NCBI RefSeq assembly: GCF_020832205.1
Contig: NZ_JAFIFD010000042.1
Coordinates: 1-64,000 of the forward strand
Length of the DNA stretch: 64,000 nt
Direction of reading: 5' to 3'
Source: Exiguobacterium sp.
Lineage (GTDB): Bacteria > Bacillota > Bacilli > Exiguobacteriales > Exiguobacteriaceae
Below the pieces are notes generated by a model. That model ran no database searches and was not told the DNA's origin. It saw only the letters and a program-made list of their open reading frames with translations. Position numbers and translations under genes: made by a program. Within the stretch, counting starts at the first letter, position 1, and the number at the start of each line of letters is the position of its first letter. Below, in pieces: positions 52,307 to 61,762 of this stretch.

Positions 52307-53781
52307 TGCAACACGAACAAACGCTCATTTTTGAAGTGTCACGCGCCGGTCGTACCGGCTACAACTTACCGACGCCGACCGTGCCGGAAGTCGACCTCGA
52401 GACGCTCTTGCCGGCCTCGATGATTCGTCAAGAGGCGGCCGAACTGCCGGAAGTGTCCGAACTTGATGTCGTCCGTCACTACACGTCGTTATCGACTCGC
52501 AACCATGGCGTCGATTCCGGCTTCTATCCGCTCGGGTCTTGCACGATGAAATATAACCCGAAAGTGAATGAAGATATGGCGCGCCTGCCTGGATTTGCCC
52601 ATATTCATCCGCTTCAGCCGCTCGAGTCAGTACAAGGAGCGCTTGAGATGATGGTCGACTTGCAAGACCAACTCGCCGAAATCACCGGGATGGATGAAGT
52701 GACGCTTCAACCGGCAGCCGGAGCCCACGGGGAATGGACGGGGCTCATGTTGATCAAGGCGTTCCATCACCATAACGGCGACACGCATCGGACGAAAGTG
52801 CTCGTACCGGACTCGGCGCACGGGACGAACCCGGCTTCGGCTGTGGTCGCCGGATTCGAGACGGTTACCGTCAAATCCGATGAGCGTGGCCTCGTCGACC
52901 TTGCGGACTTGAAAGCGAAAGTCGGGGAAGACACGGCGGCTCTCATGCTCACGAACCCGAACACGCTCGGGTTGTTTGAAGCGGATATCCTTGAAATCGC
53001 GAAAGTCGTCCACGAAGCAGGCGGCAAGCTTTATTACGACGGTGCCAACTCGAATGCGATTTTAGGCATCGCCCGTCCTGGGGATATGGGCTTTGACGTC
53101 GTCCACTTGAACTTGCACAAGACGTTCACCGGACCGCACGGCGGCGGCGGACCGGGTTCTGGTCCCGTCGGCGTCAAACACGACTTGATTCCGTACTTGC
53201 CGACGCCGATTGTGAAGAAGGCGGATACAGGTTTCACGCTCGACTACGATCGACCGCAGTCGATTGGCCGCATTAAGCCGTTTTACGGCAACTTTGGCAT
53301 CAACGTCCGTGCCTACAGCTACATCAAGACGATGGGGGCGGAAGGATTGACGCGGGTGTCGCGTGAAGCGGTCTTGAACGCCAACTATATGTTCGCTCGT
53401 CTGAAAGACGCGTTCGACGTGCCGTATGACACGTACTGTAAACATGAGTTCGTCTTGTCCGGCAAACGTCAAAAAGCGCTCGGCGTCCGCACGCTCGATA
53501 TCGCTAAACGGCTGCTCGACTTCGGCTATCATCCGCCGACGATTTATTTCCCGCTCAACGTCGAGGAGTGCATCATGGTCGAACCGACCGAGACGGAGTC
53601 GAAAGAGACGCTCGATGCGTTCTGTGACGCGATGCTGCAAATCGTCAAAGAAGCAGAAGAGAATCCGGAGATCGTTCAGACGGCGCCTCATACGACGGTC
53701 GTCAAGCGACTCGATGAGACGCTCGCTGCCCGCAAGCCGGTCTTGAAATATGAACGGCGCCAACCGTCGTCCATCAATTGA
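52306..53781 (+). CDS. gcvPB: Glycine dehydrogenase (decarboxylating) subunit 2
   Basis: C-terminal half of the P protein with the PLP lysine in [21 protein letters not shown]. 491 residues from the ATG at 52306, which overlaps the gcvPA stop; the 23 upstream open codons are inside gcvPA. Other marks are [14 protein letters not shown] and [13 protein letters not shown]. The operon ends here at a terminator. Confidence 0.95.
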   Translation: MQHEQTLIFEVSRAGRTGYNLPTPTVPEVDLETLLPASMIRQEAAELPEVSELDVVRHYTSLSTRNHGVDSGFYPLGSCTMKYNPKVNEDMARLPGFAHIHPLQPLESVQGALEMMVDLQDQLAEITGMDEVTLQPAAGAHGEWTGLMLIKAFHHHNGDTHRTKVLVPDSAHGTNPASAVVAGFETVTVKSDERGLVDLADLKAKVGEDTAALMLTNPNTLGLFEADILEIAKVVHEAGGKLYYDGANSNAILGIARPGDMGFDVVHLNLHKTFTGPHGGGGPGSGPVGVKHDLIPYLPTPIVKKADTGFTLDYDRPQSIGRIKPFYGNFGINVRAYSYIKTMGAEGLTRVSREAVLNANYMFARLKDAFDVPYDTYCKHEFVLSGKRQKALGVRTLDIAKRLLDFGYHPPTIYFPLNVEECIMVEPTETESKETLDAFCDAMLQIVKEAEENPEIVQTAPHTTVVKRLDETLAARKPVLKYERRQPSSIN

Positions 53782-53786
53782 TCGTG

Positions 53787-53816
53787 ACCCACTCGTTGTG
53801 AACGAGTGGGTTTTTG
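53787..53816 (+). terminator. Terminator of the gcv operon
   Basis: ACCCACTCGTT-gtg-AACGAGTGGGT followed by T. Confidence 0.9.
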
Positions 53817-53912
53817 TAAGGTGCTTCACCTGATTGTAACGAGTCCGTGGGCTAATAAGTTACTGGAAAAGTGTTGACGCCGAAATCAATCATCAAATTG
53901 TTTTGAAGTTAT

Positions 53913-53957
53913 ATGAAAACAAGCGTTGCCTCAACTCTCGTTGGGGCAACGCTTGTT
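53913..53957 (-). terminator. Terminator of yqhL
   Basis: AACAAGCGTTGCC pairs with GGCAACGCTTGTT around an inner CAAC/GTTG stem; on the minus strand GTTTTC follows. Confidence 0.72.
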
Positions 53958-53965
53958 TGTTCAGG

Positions 53966-54346
53966 TCAGCCTTTTTTGACTTTCCCTTTCCATTGTTTGA
54001 ATCCGCCTTCGAGCATGTAAATGTCGGTGAATCCGTTTTTCATGAGCAACTTGGCCGCCTGGTTCGAGCGGGATTTGCCTTGGCAGTACATGAGGATCGG
54101 CTGATCTTTCCGGAGCTCTTTCATGCGGAGCTTCATTTGACCGACCGGGATGTTGCGGGCACCAGTGATATGGCCGCCTTTGTATTCGTTCGGTTCGCGG
54201 ACGTCGATGAGCTGGCCTTTTCTGAGTGAGGCGCGGAATTCTTCTTGCTTCATTTTTTTCAAACCGCGCGCCGGCATAAAGCGCCAGACGATGTATGCGA
54301 TGAGTGCACCCCAAAGGATGATGACGAGGATTGTTTCAATTCCCAT
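53966..54346 (-). CDS. yqhL: Membrane-anchored rhodanese-like protein (YqhL)
   Basis: 126 residues: an N-terminal helix ([19 protein letters not shown]) and a cytoplasmic rhodanese domain with active cysteine in YCQGKSRS and the [10 protein letters not shown] start. Rhodaneses carry persulfide sulfur; the exact partner is unknown. It is placed between gcvPB and mntR as in B. subtilis. GGAAGAAC precedes the ATG on the minus strand. Confidence 0.9.
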   Translation of the reverse strand: MGIETILVIILWGALIAYIVWRFMPARGLKKMKQEEFRASLRKGQLIDVREPNEYKGGHITGARNIPVGQMKLRMKELRKDQPILMYCQGKSRSNQAAKLLMKNGFTDIYMLEGGFKQWKGKVKKG

Positions 54347-54510
54347 TGCTGTTCTTCCTTTCTCTACTTAAAGTTACCATCCTCCATTATAAAGAATATG
54401 ACGTCGGGACACAACGACTGACTCATGTATTTCCTGCTGGGACTTCCTGTTTCCTGTCGGTTACGCTAAAATGGAGGTTGGATAACGGAACTGAAGGGGA
54501 GGCCACGCCC

Positions 54511-54939
54511 ATGCCGACACCGAGTATGGAAGATTACTTAGAACGAATTTATTTATTAATGACGGAGAAAGGGTACGCCCGAGTATCCGATATCGCCGAA
54601 CATTTAGGGGTGCACCCTTCCTCAGTCACGAAAATGGTTCAAAAACTCGATCGTGAAGAATATTTGGTCTATGAAAAATATCGAGGGCTCATGCTGACGA
54701 ATAAAGGGCAAAAAATTGGAAAACGACTTGTCGAGCGGCACGCGATGCTCGAGTCGTTTCTGCGGCTCATCGGGGTGGATGAGGCTGACGTGTATGAAGA
54801 TGTCGAGGGAATCGAACACCATTTGAGCTCGAACACGCTCGACTGTATGACCCGGTTCGTGGAGTTTTTTGAGGACAAGCCCGAGTTGATGGAACAGTTC
54901 CATCAGTTTCAACAGATGAAGCGGACGCAAGACGAGTAA
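54511..54939 (+). CDS. mntR: Manganese-responsive transcription regulator MntR
   Basis: DtxR-family repressor of manganese uptake, 142 residues from the ATG at 54511 (60 open codons upstream are discarded; GGGGAGG precedes this ATG and [11 protein letters not shown] is the usual start). [27 protein letters not shown]. Metal residues include Asp8-type DYLE, ERHAMLE and EGIEHHLS. The gene order after yqhL fits B. subtilis, where mntR is close by. No mnt transporter gene is in the window. Confidence 0.95.
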   Translation: MPTPSMEDYLERIYLLMTEKGYARVSDIAEHLGVHPSSVTKMVQKLDREEYLVYEKYRGLMLTNKGQKIGKRLVERHAMLESFLRLIGVDEADVYEDVEGIEHHLSSNTLDCMTRFVEFFEDKPELMEQFHQFQQMKRTQDE

Positions 54940-54948
54940 GGAACAGGT

Positions 54949-54980
54949 GGCTCCGGTACGCGTATCGGAGCCGCTTTTTT
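54949..54980 (+). terminator. Terminator after mntR
   Basis: GGCTCCGGTAC-gc-GTATCGGAGCC followed by T. Confidence 0.88.
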
Positions 54981-54983
54981 GTC

Positions 54984-55079
54984 GGATACAACATCTAAAA
55001 CCGAACAATAACTGTTGTATCTCGAAAGATGTGTGGTTTTTAACTGGATTTATGATAGAATGGGGGCTGGATACAACAT
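54984..55079 (+). repeat. Three copies of GGATACAACAT around the hpt promoter
   Basis: GGATACAACAT occurs at 54984-54994 and again at 55069-55079; an inverted copy TGTTGTATC is at 55013-55021. The first and the inverted copy enclose a PurBox; the last covers the expected transcription start after the extended -10 TGATAGAAT at 55053-55061. Confidence 0.55.
54997..55009 (+). promoter_or_regulatory. PurR operator half-site (PurBox) upstream of hpt paralogue
   Basis: AAAACCGAACAAT agrees fully with the Bacillus PurBox AWWWCCGAACWWT. A second, inverted box 16-17 bases on is only weakly present (CTCG at 55021). Confidence 0.5.
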
Positions 55080-55112
55080 GGAGGGGGTGACGGCGAACAA
55101 TCGCCGGAAAAC

Positions 55113-55640
55113 ATGGACATACACATTAAAGGAAAATTATTTGATGAGGTTCAAATCAAACAACGAGTGAAAGAGCTTGCGGAGCAGATTGAACAGGACG
55201 CGAACGGAACACCGATCGTCCTCGTCGCCGTGTTGAAAGGATCGATGGTGTTCGCGGCGGACTTGATGCGGCAAATGACGGGAAGTGTTCAACTCGACAC
55301 CGTCGCCGCTTCGTCTTATGGGAAGAAGTCAGTCTCGAGCGGGAACGTTCAACTTCGGAAAGACCTTGACCTCGACGTCGAAGGAAAGTACGTCGTCATC
55401 ATTGAAGATATCATCGACACAGGGCAAACACTTAAATTTTTATGTCAGCATATGACGTTGCACCAGCCTGGGGAGTTAAAAATTTGTACGTTGCTCGATA
55501 AGCCGGCCCGGCGTCTCGTGACGCTTGACGCCGATTATGTCGGTTTTGAGATTCCGGACGAGTTTGTGATCGGTTATGGAATCGATTACGCCGAGCAGTA
55601 TCGGAACTTGCCATATATCGGATTCGTAGAGACGGATTGA
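55113..55640 (+). CDS. Hypoxanthine phosphoribosyltransferase family protein
   Basis: Purine salvage: joins hypoxanthine (or guanine) to PRPP. 175 residues with VAVLKGSMVF (PPi loop), SSYGKKSVSSG (flexible loop) and the PRPP motif VVIIEDIIDTGQTL. Bacilli normally have hpt beside tilS and ftsH, so this may be a second copy. It occupies the place of yqhO. The strong GGAGGGGG site lies far upstream (55079-55086) with a small hairpin between it and the ATG; GGA at 55105 is nearer. Confidence 0.88.
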   Translation: MDIHIKGKLFDEVQIKQRVKELAEQIEQDANGTPIVLVAVLKGSMVFAADLMRQMTGSVQLDTVAASSYGKKSVSSGNVQLRKDLDLDVEGKYVVIIEDIIDTGQTLKFLCQHMTLHQPGELKICTLLDKPARRLVTLDADYVGFEIPDEFVIGYGIDYAEQYRNLPYIGFVETD

Positions 55641-55647
55641 ACAGGAA

Positions 55648-55679
55648 AAGAGGATGACACGGGCCCGTGTCATCCTCTT
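55648..55679. terminator. Bidirectional terminator between hpt and yqhP
   Basis: A perfect 32-bp palindrome, AAGAGGATGACACGGG and its complement, between convergent genes. Confidence 0.82.
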
Positions 55680-55680
55680 G

Positions 55681-56091
55681 TTACATGTTCGCCTTCTTTT
55701 TCTTTTTGCCTTTTTTTCCTTCGATGACGGTGAGGCGAGGTGCGTCCGTCCGGTTCAATGAAGAACGTTTCGAAAGTTTCGTCACGTTCGACCCCGGTTT
55801 GACCTTCGCTTTTTTCTTCGTGGCCGCTGACGGCTTCACTTTAGGGTCGTTTGGCCGTTGCATCCGTCTTTTCGAGGCTTGGGCCGTCTTTCGGTAGCGC
55901 ACATCCTCAGCCGAGATTTTAGGCGCCATGAACACTTTGTAGATGACATAAAAGATTAACCCGAAAATACCGATGAAAAGTAACTGTCTGAACAATCGGC
56001 CCGGTTCTGTCGCGAGCATGTGACCGACACCGATGAACCCTAAGATGAACACGATAATCGCTGCGGTCGAACCGATTCTTTGTCTGATCAT
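55681..56091 (-). CDS. yqhP: YqhP-like small membrane protein (SA1362 family)
   Basis: 136 residues: two N-terminal helices (AAIIVFILGFIGVGHML and LLFIGIFGLIFYVIYKVF) and a very basic cytoplasmic tail rich in Lys, ending in KKGKKKKK. Function unknown; the tail could contact nucleic acid or phospholipid. It lies 15 bases after yqhQ on the minus strand, as the pair in B. subtilis. Confidence 0.82.
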   Translation of the reverse strand: MIRQRIGSTAAIIVFILGFIGVGHMLATEPGRLFRQLLFIGIFGLIFYVIYKVFMAPKISAEDVRYRKTAQASKRRMQRPNDPKVKPSAATKKKAKVKPGSNVTKLSKRSSLNRTDAPRLTVIEGKKGKKKKKANM

Positions 56092-56106
56092 GGCGTTTCC
56101 TCCTCT

Positions 56107-57048
56107 TTAACCCTCTCTGTTGACGGCCGGTTGCAAAGTCTCGGCCCGTTCCCACGTCTCGAACGCTTCGATGGCGACACGGATCTGCTCGTCGTTCGGC
56201 TCACGCGTCGTCAAAAGCTGGAGCGAGAGCCCGGGTTTGCCGAGGGCAGATAAATAACGATGGTCACGGAAGCGGTTCGTAAATTGAAGTACTTCAAACG
56301 AGATCCCGATCACGACCGGTAACAATGCGATACGGCTGACGAGTCGAACCCATAGCGGGTCGATCGGGACGATCATATACACGCCGATGCCGACGAATAC
56401 GGTGAACAAGATGAAACTCGAGCCACAACGGTAATGCAACCGCGAGCTGGCCCGAACGTTCTCGACCGTGATCGGACGACCAGACTCGTAACAGTTGATC
56501 ACTTTATGCTCGGCGCCATGGTATTGAAACACTCGTTTGATTAAAGGCGTCAACGAGATCAAATACAAATAGCTGAGCAGTAATACTAATTTTATTCCCC
56601 CTTCAAGGAGGTTTTGAATCACATGTCCGGATAATGCCGGCACGTTTTGAAACATGGCGGCCAAAAGAGCCGGTGTGACGTTGAAGATCAGCTTTCCGAA
56701 CACGTAAGAGATGACGCCGACGATGGCGATCATGAGCACCATGAACATGTTTTGTTTTTGTTCCGGTTTCTCGACTACATCTTCACTCGGGTCGACGTCA
56801 TAACGGTCGCTCGCGAACGTCATATGGGCCGATCCGTTCTTTAACGATTCGTACAGTGCGACGATCCCGCGCAAGAACGGGACTTTTTTAAGGGATTGGA
56901 CCCACGGGACGAGGATGCGGGGTTGGTTGAACGTTTCAATCGACCCGTCTTTGCGTCGAATCGCCGATGCGCTCTCGGTCCGCCCTTGAAACATCACCCC
57001 TTCGACGAGCGCTTGCCCGCCGACGGGGGTGGATGGTTTAGTTGTCAT
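56107..57048 (-). CDS. yqhQ: DUF1385 membrane protein (YqhQ)
   Basis: 313 residues with GGQALVEGVMFQGRTES near the N-terminus and HGAEHKVINCYESG in the middle, both diagnostic for DUF1385. About five helices (e.g. FMVLMIAIVGVISYVF). Function is not established; a metal-dependent role is suggested by the conserved His/Glu set. It is first in yqhQ-yqhP and diverges from aroQ. Confidence 0.9.
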   Translation of the reverse strand: MTTKPSTPVGGQALVEGVMFQGRTESASAIRRKDGSIETFNQPRILVPWVQSLKKVPFLRGIVALYESLKNGSAHMTFASDRYDVDPSEDVVEKPEQKQNMFMVLMIAIVGVISYVFGKLIFNVTPALLAAMFQNVPALSGHVIQNLLEGGIKLVLLLSYLYLISLTPLIKRVFQYHGAEHKVINCYESGRPITVENVRASSRLHYRCGSSFILFTVFVGIGVYMIVPIDPLWVRLVSRIALLPVVIGISFEVLQFTNRFRDHRYLSALGKPGLSLQLLTTREPNDEQIRVAIEAFETWERAETLQPAVNREG

Positions 57049-57187
57049 ACGTTTTCCTCGATTCTACCAGTAGTATAGTTGAATTATACCGTGATTCGGG
57101 AGAAAAACGAAACCTCAGGCGACACGATTCACGCGCTCTACATAAATTTGTTACAATAGAAGCGACTTGACGAAGGGGGAATGAAGG

Positions 57188-57625
57188 TTGCGTATTCTTG
57201 TATTGAACGGACCGAACTTGAATTTGCTCGGATTACGGGAGCCGGACGTGTATGGAAACGTGTCGCTAAAAGGGCTGGCGAGCACGTTGTTGCTTGCGGC
57301 GCCGGAAGAAGTGGAGCTCACGTTCATCCAATCAAACCATGAAGGTGAGTTGATCGATGCGTTGCACGATGCGTTCGATTATGAAGGCGTCATCTTCAAT
57401 GCCGGTGCCTACACGCACACGTCGATCGCGCTTCGTGACGCGATCGCGGCCATCACCGCCCCTGTCGTCGAAGTACATATCTCGAACGTGCACGCGCGTG
57501 AGCCGTTCCGTCATGAATCTATTCTTGCCGGCGTCTGTCTCGGCGTCATCAGCGGGTTTGGCTTGACGAGTTATACGCTTGCGCTCCAGGCACTGATCGA
57601 ACATTGGAGGAATCGACATGATTGA
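57188..57625 (+). CDS. aroQ: 3-dehydroquinate dehydratase, type II
   Basis: Dehydrates 3-dehydroquinate in the shikimate pathway; forms dodecamers. 145 residues from a TTG behind GGGGGAATGAAGG. Catalytic residues are in LNGPNLNLLGLREPDVYG (Tyr), FNAGAYTHTS and VHISNVHAREPFRHES (His). It is the yqhS counterpart and overlaps the peptidase gene by eight bases. A -10 TACAAT is at 57152-57157. Confidence 0.94.
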   Translation: MRILVLNGPNLNLLGLREPDVYGNVSLKGLASTLLLAAPEEVELTFIQSNHEGELIDALHDAFDYEGVIFNAGAYTHTSIALRDAIAAITAPVVEVHISNVHAREPFRHESILAGVCLGVISGFGLTSYTLALQALIEHWRNRHD

Positions 57626-58688
57626 ACGCGTCAGTAAGTTACAACATGCACTAGCAGCTAACGGGATCGACGGACTTCTCGTGACGAAACGGGAGAACAT
57701 CCGCTATTTATCTGGCTTTACTGGATCGAGCGGTGTCGTACTCATCACGGCCGAGACGGCGAGCTTCATTACCGATTTCCGCTACACCGAGCAAGCGGCG
57801 AGCCAAGTGAAAGGCTATACAATCGTCGAGCTTGACACGTCGCTCGTCAAATCGGTGGGTGACATCGTGACACGTGAAGCGGTGAAGCGCCTCGGGATCG
57901 AACAAGACGACATGACCGTCGGCCTATATCGCACGTATGAAAAAGAAGTGACGGCCGAACTCGTCGAGACGTCGGGAATCGTTGAAAAGCTACGCTTGAT
58001 TAAGGATGAGGCAGAGCTTAAGATAATGAAGGAAGCTGCGGCGATTGCTGATGCGGCTTTCGAACATATCCAAACGTTCATCCGTCCGGGCCGTACCGAG
58101 AAAGAAGTCGCGAACGAACTCGAGATGTTCATGCGCGCTCAAGGGGCAGACTCGTCTTCGTTCGATATGATCGTCGCCTCGGGATGGCGTTCGGCACTTC
58201 CGCACGGCGTGGCCAGTGAGAAAGTAATCGAAGCGGGAGAGCTCGTGACGCTCGACTTCGGAGCATACTATAAAGGATACTGCTCAGATATTACGCGCAC
58301 GCTCGCGATCGGACCGATCTCTGACGAGTTGCAAAACATTTACGATACGGTGCTCCGGGCCCAACTCGCCGGTGTAGCCGGCACGAAGGCCGGTATTTCA
58401 GGTATCGAGGCGGACGCGTTGACGCGTGACGTCATCAAAGAAGCCGGATACGGTGAATACTTCGGACACTCGACCGGACATGGACTCGGCATGGAAGTCC
58501 ATGAGGCGCCAGGACTCTCATTCCGCTCCGAGACGATTTTGGAACCAGGTATGGTCGTCACGATCGAGCCGGGTATCTACATCGCCGGTGTCGGCGGTTG
58601 CCGCATCGAGGATGACGTCGTGATCACAGAAGACGGATGTGTTCGTCTCACGCAATCGCCAAAAGAGTTAATCACGATCGAGGCATAA
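57618..58688 (+). CDS. yqhT: Xaa-Pro aminopeptidase-like M24 metallopeptidase (YqhT)
   Basis: Cytoplasmic two-metal peptidase for peptides with proline at position two. 356 residues: an N-terminal creatinase-like domain (LLVTKRENIRYLSGFTGSSG) and a catalytic pita-bread domain with LDFGAYYKGYCSDITRT, GHSTGHGLGMEVHE and VVTIEPGIY. It lies between aroQ and efp, as in many Bacilli; the pairing with efp is common because EF-P helps at prolines. Confidence 0.93.
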   Translation: MIERVSKLQHALAANGIDGLLVTKRENIRYLSGFTGSSGVVLITAETASFITDFRYTEQAASQVKGYTIVELDTSLVKSVGDIVTREAVKRLGIEQDDMTVGLYRTYEKEVTAELVETSGIVEKLRLIKDEAELKIMKEAAAIADAAFEHIQTFIRPGRTEKEVANELEMFMRAQGADSSSFDMIVASGWRSALPHGVASEKVIEAGELVTLDFGAYYKGYCSDITRTLAIGPISDELQNIYDTVLRAQLAGVAGTKAGISGIEADALTRDVIKEAGYGEYFGHSTGHGLGMEVHEAPGLSFRSETILEPGMVVTIEPGIYIAGVGGCRIEDDVVITEDGCVRLTQSPKELITIEA

Positions 58689-58717
58689 GTCTCGTCTGAA
58701 ACTAGGAGGAAATCAAT

Positions 58718-59284
58718 ATGGTATCAGTTAACGATTTAAAAACAGGTTTAACGGTGAAGACGTCGGACGGATCGATTTGGCAAGTTATCGAGTTCCAACA
58801 CGTCAAACCAGGTAAGGGCGCTGCGTTCGTCCGGACGAAGATGCGCAACTTGCGCACGGGTGCTATCCAGGAGACGACGTTCCGCGGCGGCGAACGCATC
58901 GAGCGTGCCCATATCGAACGTAAACGGATGCAGTACTTGTATCCGATGGGGGACACGTACGTGTTCATGGACAACGAGTCGTACGAGCAACTCGAATTGA
59001 CGAGCGAACAAGTGAAAGCGGCTCTCCCTTACATGCTTGAGAACATGGAAGTGAGCATCGCAGATTACAACGGCGAGATTCTCGGAATCGAACTTCCGAC
59101 GACGGTCGTCTTAACAATCGTGGAAGCCGACCCTGGCGTCAAAGGGGACACGGCTTCGAACGTGAAGAAGAACGCGACAGTCGAAACGGGACATATCATT
59201 CAAGTCCCACTCTTCATCGAGCCAGGTGAAAAAGTCACGGTCGACACACGTACAGGTGAGTTCACGGGACGTTATAACGGGTAA
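58718..59284 (+). CDS. efp: Translation elongation factor P
   Basis: Relieves ribosome stalling at polyproline. 188 residues, three OB-like domains. The conserved loop is [13 protein letters not shown] with Lys at the modification site (5-aminopentanol in B. subtilis). AGGAGG precedes the ATG. It is followed by a terminator and then accB; the spoIIIA genes that come next in spore formers are absent. Confidence 0.96.
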   Translation: MVSVNDLKTGLTVKTSDGSIWQVIEFQHVKPGKGAAFVRTKMRNLRTGAIQETTFRGGERIERAHIERKRMQYLYPMGDTYVFMDNESYEQLELTSEQVKAALPYMLENMEVSIADYNGEILGIELPTTVVLTIVEADPGVKGDTASNVKKNATVETGHIIQVPLFIEPGEKVTVDTRTGEFTGRYNG

Positions 59285-59289
59285 TATCG

Positions 59290-59325
59290 AGAGTGTCCAT
59301 TCTGCGGAATGGGCACTCTTTTTTG
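59290..59325 (+). terminator. Terminator after efp
   Basis: AGAGTGTCCATT pairs with AATGGGCACTCT, followed by six T. Confidence 0.88.
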
Positions 59326-59328
59326 TCG

Positions 59329-59357
59329 TTGCATTCACTGGTCTGACCAGTTATAGT
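59329..59357 (+). promoter_or_regulatory. Sigma-A promoter of accBC
   Basis: TTGCAT and TATAGT are separated by 17 bases, just upstream of the FapR-like site. Confidence 0.7.
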
Positions 59358-59367
59358 AGAGTAGAGA

Positions 59368-59384
59368 TTAGTACCAGGTATAAA
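59368..59384 (+). promoter_or_regulatory. FapR-like operator upstream of accBC
   Basis: TTAGTACCAGGTATAAA matches the FapR palindrome TTAGTACCTGGTACTAA in 14 of 17 positions. It lies 11-27 bases after the -10, at about +4 to +20, where a repressor would block initiation. Confidence 0.65.
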
Positions 59385-59398
59385 CAGGGGGTATATTC

Positions 59399-59851
59399 AT
59401 GCAAATCGATCACATTAAAGAGCTGATGGAACTGCTCGACCAGACGTCAATCCACGAGATGGAGCTCGAGACGTCCGAGTTCAAGTTATCATTGAAAAAA
59501 GAGGCGGCCCCGCAAGTCGTCCAGGCGACTGCACCGCTCGCACCGGTAAACCCGATCTCGGCTCCGACGCCGATTGCAGCACCGGACGAAGAGGCGGCTG
59601 TCACGCCGGCCAACGATTATCGGACGATCACATCGCCGATGGTCGGCACGTTTTATTCACGTCCTGCGCCTGACAAAGAAGCGTTCGTCAAAGTCGGAGA
59701 CCGGGTCGAGGCCGGTCAAGTCGTCTGTATTTTAGAGGCGATGAAACTGTTTAACGACGTCGAAGCGGAAATCGGCGGGGAAATCGTCGAGATGCTCGTG
59801 GCCGATGGTGACTTGGTCGAATATGGGCAAGCGCTCTTCAGCGTGAAGTGA
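59399..59851 (+). CDS. accB: Biotin carboxyl carrier protein of acetyl-CoA carboxylase
   Basis: Carries biotin between the two acetyl-CoA carboxylase reactions. 150 residues: an N-terminal helix region, an Ala/Pro-rich linker (residues 42-70) and a biotinyl domain with EAMKLFND (Lys biotinylated). CAGGGGG precedes the ATG. It is seven bases upstream of accC. Expression is probably tied to fatty acid synthesis through the FapR-like site. Confidence 0.95.
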   Translation: MQIDHIKELMELLDQTSIHEMELETSEFKLSLKKEAAPQVVQATAPLAPVNPISAPTPIAAPDEEAAVTPANDYRTITSPMVGTFYSRPAPDKEAFVKVGDRVEAGQVVCILEAMKLFNDVEAEIGGEIVEMLVADGDLVEYGQALFSVK

Positions 59852-59858
59852 GGTCGGC

Positions 59859-61202
59859 ATGAAACTACTAATAGCAAACCGCGGGGAAATCGCGGTACGA
59901 ATCATCCGTGCGGCTAAAGAACTGAACATCCCGACCGTCGCCGTCTTCTCCGAGGCTGACCGGGAAGCGCTCCATGTCAAGCTCGCCGACGAGGCGTACT
60001 GCATCGGTCCGAATCCGTCAAAAGACTCGTATTTGAACATTCCGAACATTTTGTCGGTCGCATGCGCGGTCGATGCGACGATGATTCATCCGGGATATGG
60101 CTTTTTGGCGGAAAATGCCGAGTTCGCCGAGATGAGCGAGGCGTGCGGCATCCAGTTCGTCGGACCGAGCAGTTACGCGATTCGGAAGATGGGCATCAAG
60201 GATGAGGCGAAGCGGACGATGATCGAGTCAGGTGTCCCGGTTGTTCCCGGATCGAGTGGCGTCGTCACAGATGGGGAAGCGATCGAGCTCGCCCGTGAAA
60301 TCGGCTATCCGGTCATCATCAAAGCGACGGCGGGCGGCGGCGGGCGCGGCATCCGTGTCGCGTTCGATGAAGAGGAACTCATCAAAGGACTCGTTGCCAC
60401 ACGTAAAGAAGCGAAGCAAGCGTTCGGAAACGGGGACGTCTATTTAGAGAAATATATCGAATCGTTCCGCCACGTCGAAGTGCAAGTGCTCGCTGACCAG
60501 TACGGCAACGTCATCCATCTCGGAGAGCGCGACTGCACGATTCAACGTCGGATGCAAAAACTCGTGGAAGAAGCGCCGTCCCCGGCGATCGATGAGACGA
60601 CGCGTCGGGCGATGGGAGATGCGGCCGTGAAAGCGGCGAAAGCGATCCAATATTCGGGCGCGGGGACGATCGAGTTCATCTACGTCCCTGAAGTGAACGA
60701 GTTTTATTTCATGGAGATGAACACGCGTATCCAAGTCGAACATCCGGTCACCGAGATGATCACCGGCTTCGACCTCGTCCAAGCCCAGCTCGAAGTCGCG
60801 CTCGGTCATCCGCTCGCGATCTCGCAAGACGATATCGTCTTCTCGGGTCATTCGATCGAATGTCGCATCAATGCGGAAGACCCGTTCGCAGACTTCCGGC
60901 CGATGGCAGGAAGAATCGACCAGTATATCGTTCCGGGTGGGATGGGCGTGCGCGTCGACAGCGGGCTCTATGCCGGAGCGGTCATTCCGCCGTTTTATGA
61001 TTCGATGGTCGCGAAGCTGATCGTTCACGCTCCGACGCGAGAGGAAGCGATTGCGAAGATGCTTCGCGCGCTCGACGAGTTCACGGTGTCAGGGATCCAT
61101 ACGACGATTCCGTTCCATCAACAAGTCATGGCGCACGAGCGCTTCCGGACAGGTACGTTCGACACGAAATTTGTCGAAAAAGAAATGACGCTCTCCAAAT
61201 GA
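59859..61202 (+). CDS. accC: Biotin carboxylase of acetyl-CoA carboxylase
   Basis: ATP-dependent carboxylation of biotin on AccB. 447 residues with the ATP-grasp fold: [15 protein letters not shown] (glycine-rich loop), [31 protein letters not shown]. The end is followed by a terminator, so accBC is a two-gene operon; yqhY, which usually follows, is not present. The carboxyltransferase genes accAD are elsewhere. Confidence 0.95.
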   Translation: MKLLIANRGEIAVRIIRAAKELNIPTVAVFSEADREALHVKLADEAYCIGPNPSKDSYLNIPNILSVACAVDATMIHPGYGFLAENAEFAEMSEACGIQFVGPSSYAIRKMGIKDEAKRTMIESGVPVVPGSSGVVTDGEAIELAREIGYPVIIKATAGGGGRGIRVAFDEEELIKGLVATRKEAKQAFGNGDVYLEKYIESFRHVEVQVLADQYGNVIHLGERDCTIQRRMQKLVEEAPSPAIDETTRRAMGDAAVKAAKAIQYSGAGTIEFIYVPEVNEFYFMEMNTRIQVEHPVTEMITGFDLVQAQLEVALGHPLAISQDDIVFSGHSIECRINAEDPFADFRPMAGRIDQYIVPGGMGVRVDSGLYAGAVIPPFYDSMVAKLIVHAPTREEAIAKMLRALDEFTVSGIHTTIPFHQQVMAHERFRTGTFDTKFVEKEMTLSK

Positions 61203-61207
61203 CAACG

Positions 61208-61248
61208 ACCAGGAAGCCCGAACATTATTTCGGGTTTCCTGGTTTTTT
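61208..61248 (+). terminator. Terminator after accC
   Basis: ACCAGGAAGCCCGAA pairs with TTCGGGTTTCCTGGT, followed by T. Confidence 0.9.
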
Positions 61249-61315
61249 GTACTGAATTTATGAGTGCTTTATGCTAAACTATCACAATGAAAGCAAGCAA
61301 AAGGAGAGTATCTGA

Positions 61316-61699
61316 ATGAAACGTCATGAAGCACGAGAGAAAGCGATTCAAACGCTTTTTCAAATCGAAGTATCAAACCTTGAGGTAGAGGACGCGATCG
61401 AGTTCGCCCTCGACGGTACGGAATCTGATCCATTTTATGAGCAACTCGTCACGGAGACGCTTGAGAAAAAAGATGAGATCGACGCACTGCTCATCGAAAA
61501 CTTGAAAAACTGGCGCCTCGACCGGCTCGGAAACGTCGAGCGGACGATTCTCCGTATGGCGACGTACGAGTTGCTCTATGTCGAGACAATCCCTGAAAGT
61601 GTCACGATCAACGAGGCGGTTGAACTCGCGAAGTCGTTCGCTGACGAAGAAGCGGCGAAGCTCGTCAACGGCGTACTCGGCAATATCATCAAAGCGTAA
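61316..61699 (+). CDS. nusB: Transcription antitermination factor NusB
   Basis: RNA-binding factor that, with NusE/S10, promotes antitermination of rRNA operons. 127 residues, all-helical, with MKRHEAREKAIQTLFQIE and ILRMATYELLYVETIPESV near the middle and VNGVLGNI at the end. AAAGGAG precedes the ATG. The gene order nusB-folD-xseA-xseB is shared with most Bacilli. Confidence 0.95.
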   Translation: MKRHEAREKAIQTLFQIEVSNLEVEDAIEFALDGTESDPFYEQLVTETLEKKDEIDALLIENLKNWRLDRLGNVERTILRMATYELLYVETIPESVTINEAVELAKSFADEEAAKLVNGVLGNIIKA

Positions 61700-61762
61700 A
61701 CGAACAGAGAGAAGACACCACACCAACTACAGAGAAACCTAACATAACGGGGGATGAGAGAG

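Noticed and set aside
54331-54510. 60-codon N-terminal extension of mntR
   Set aside because: The MntR family starts at the later ATG, which has its own ribosome site; the extension shows no conserved features.
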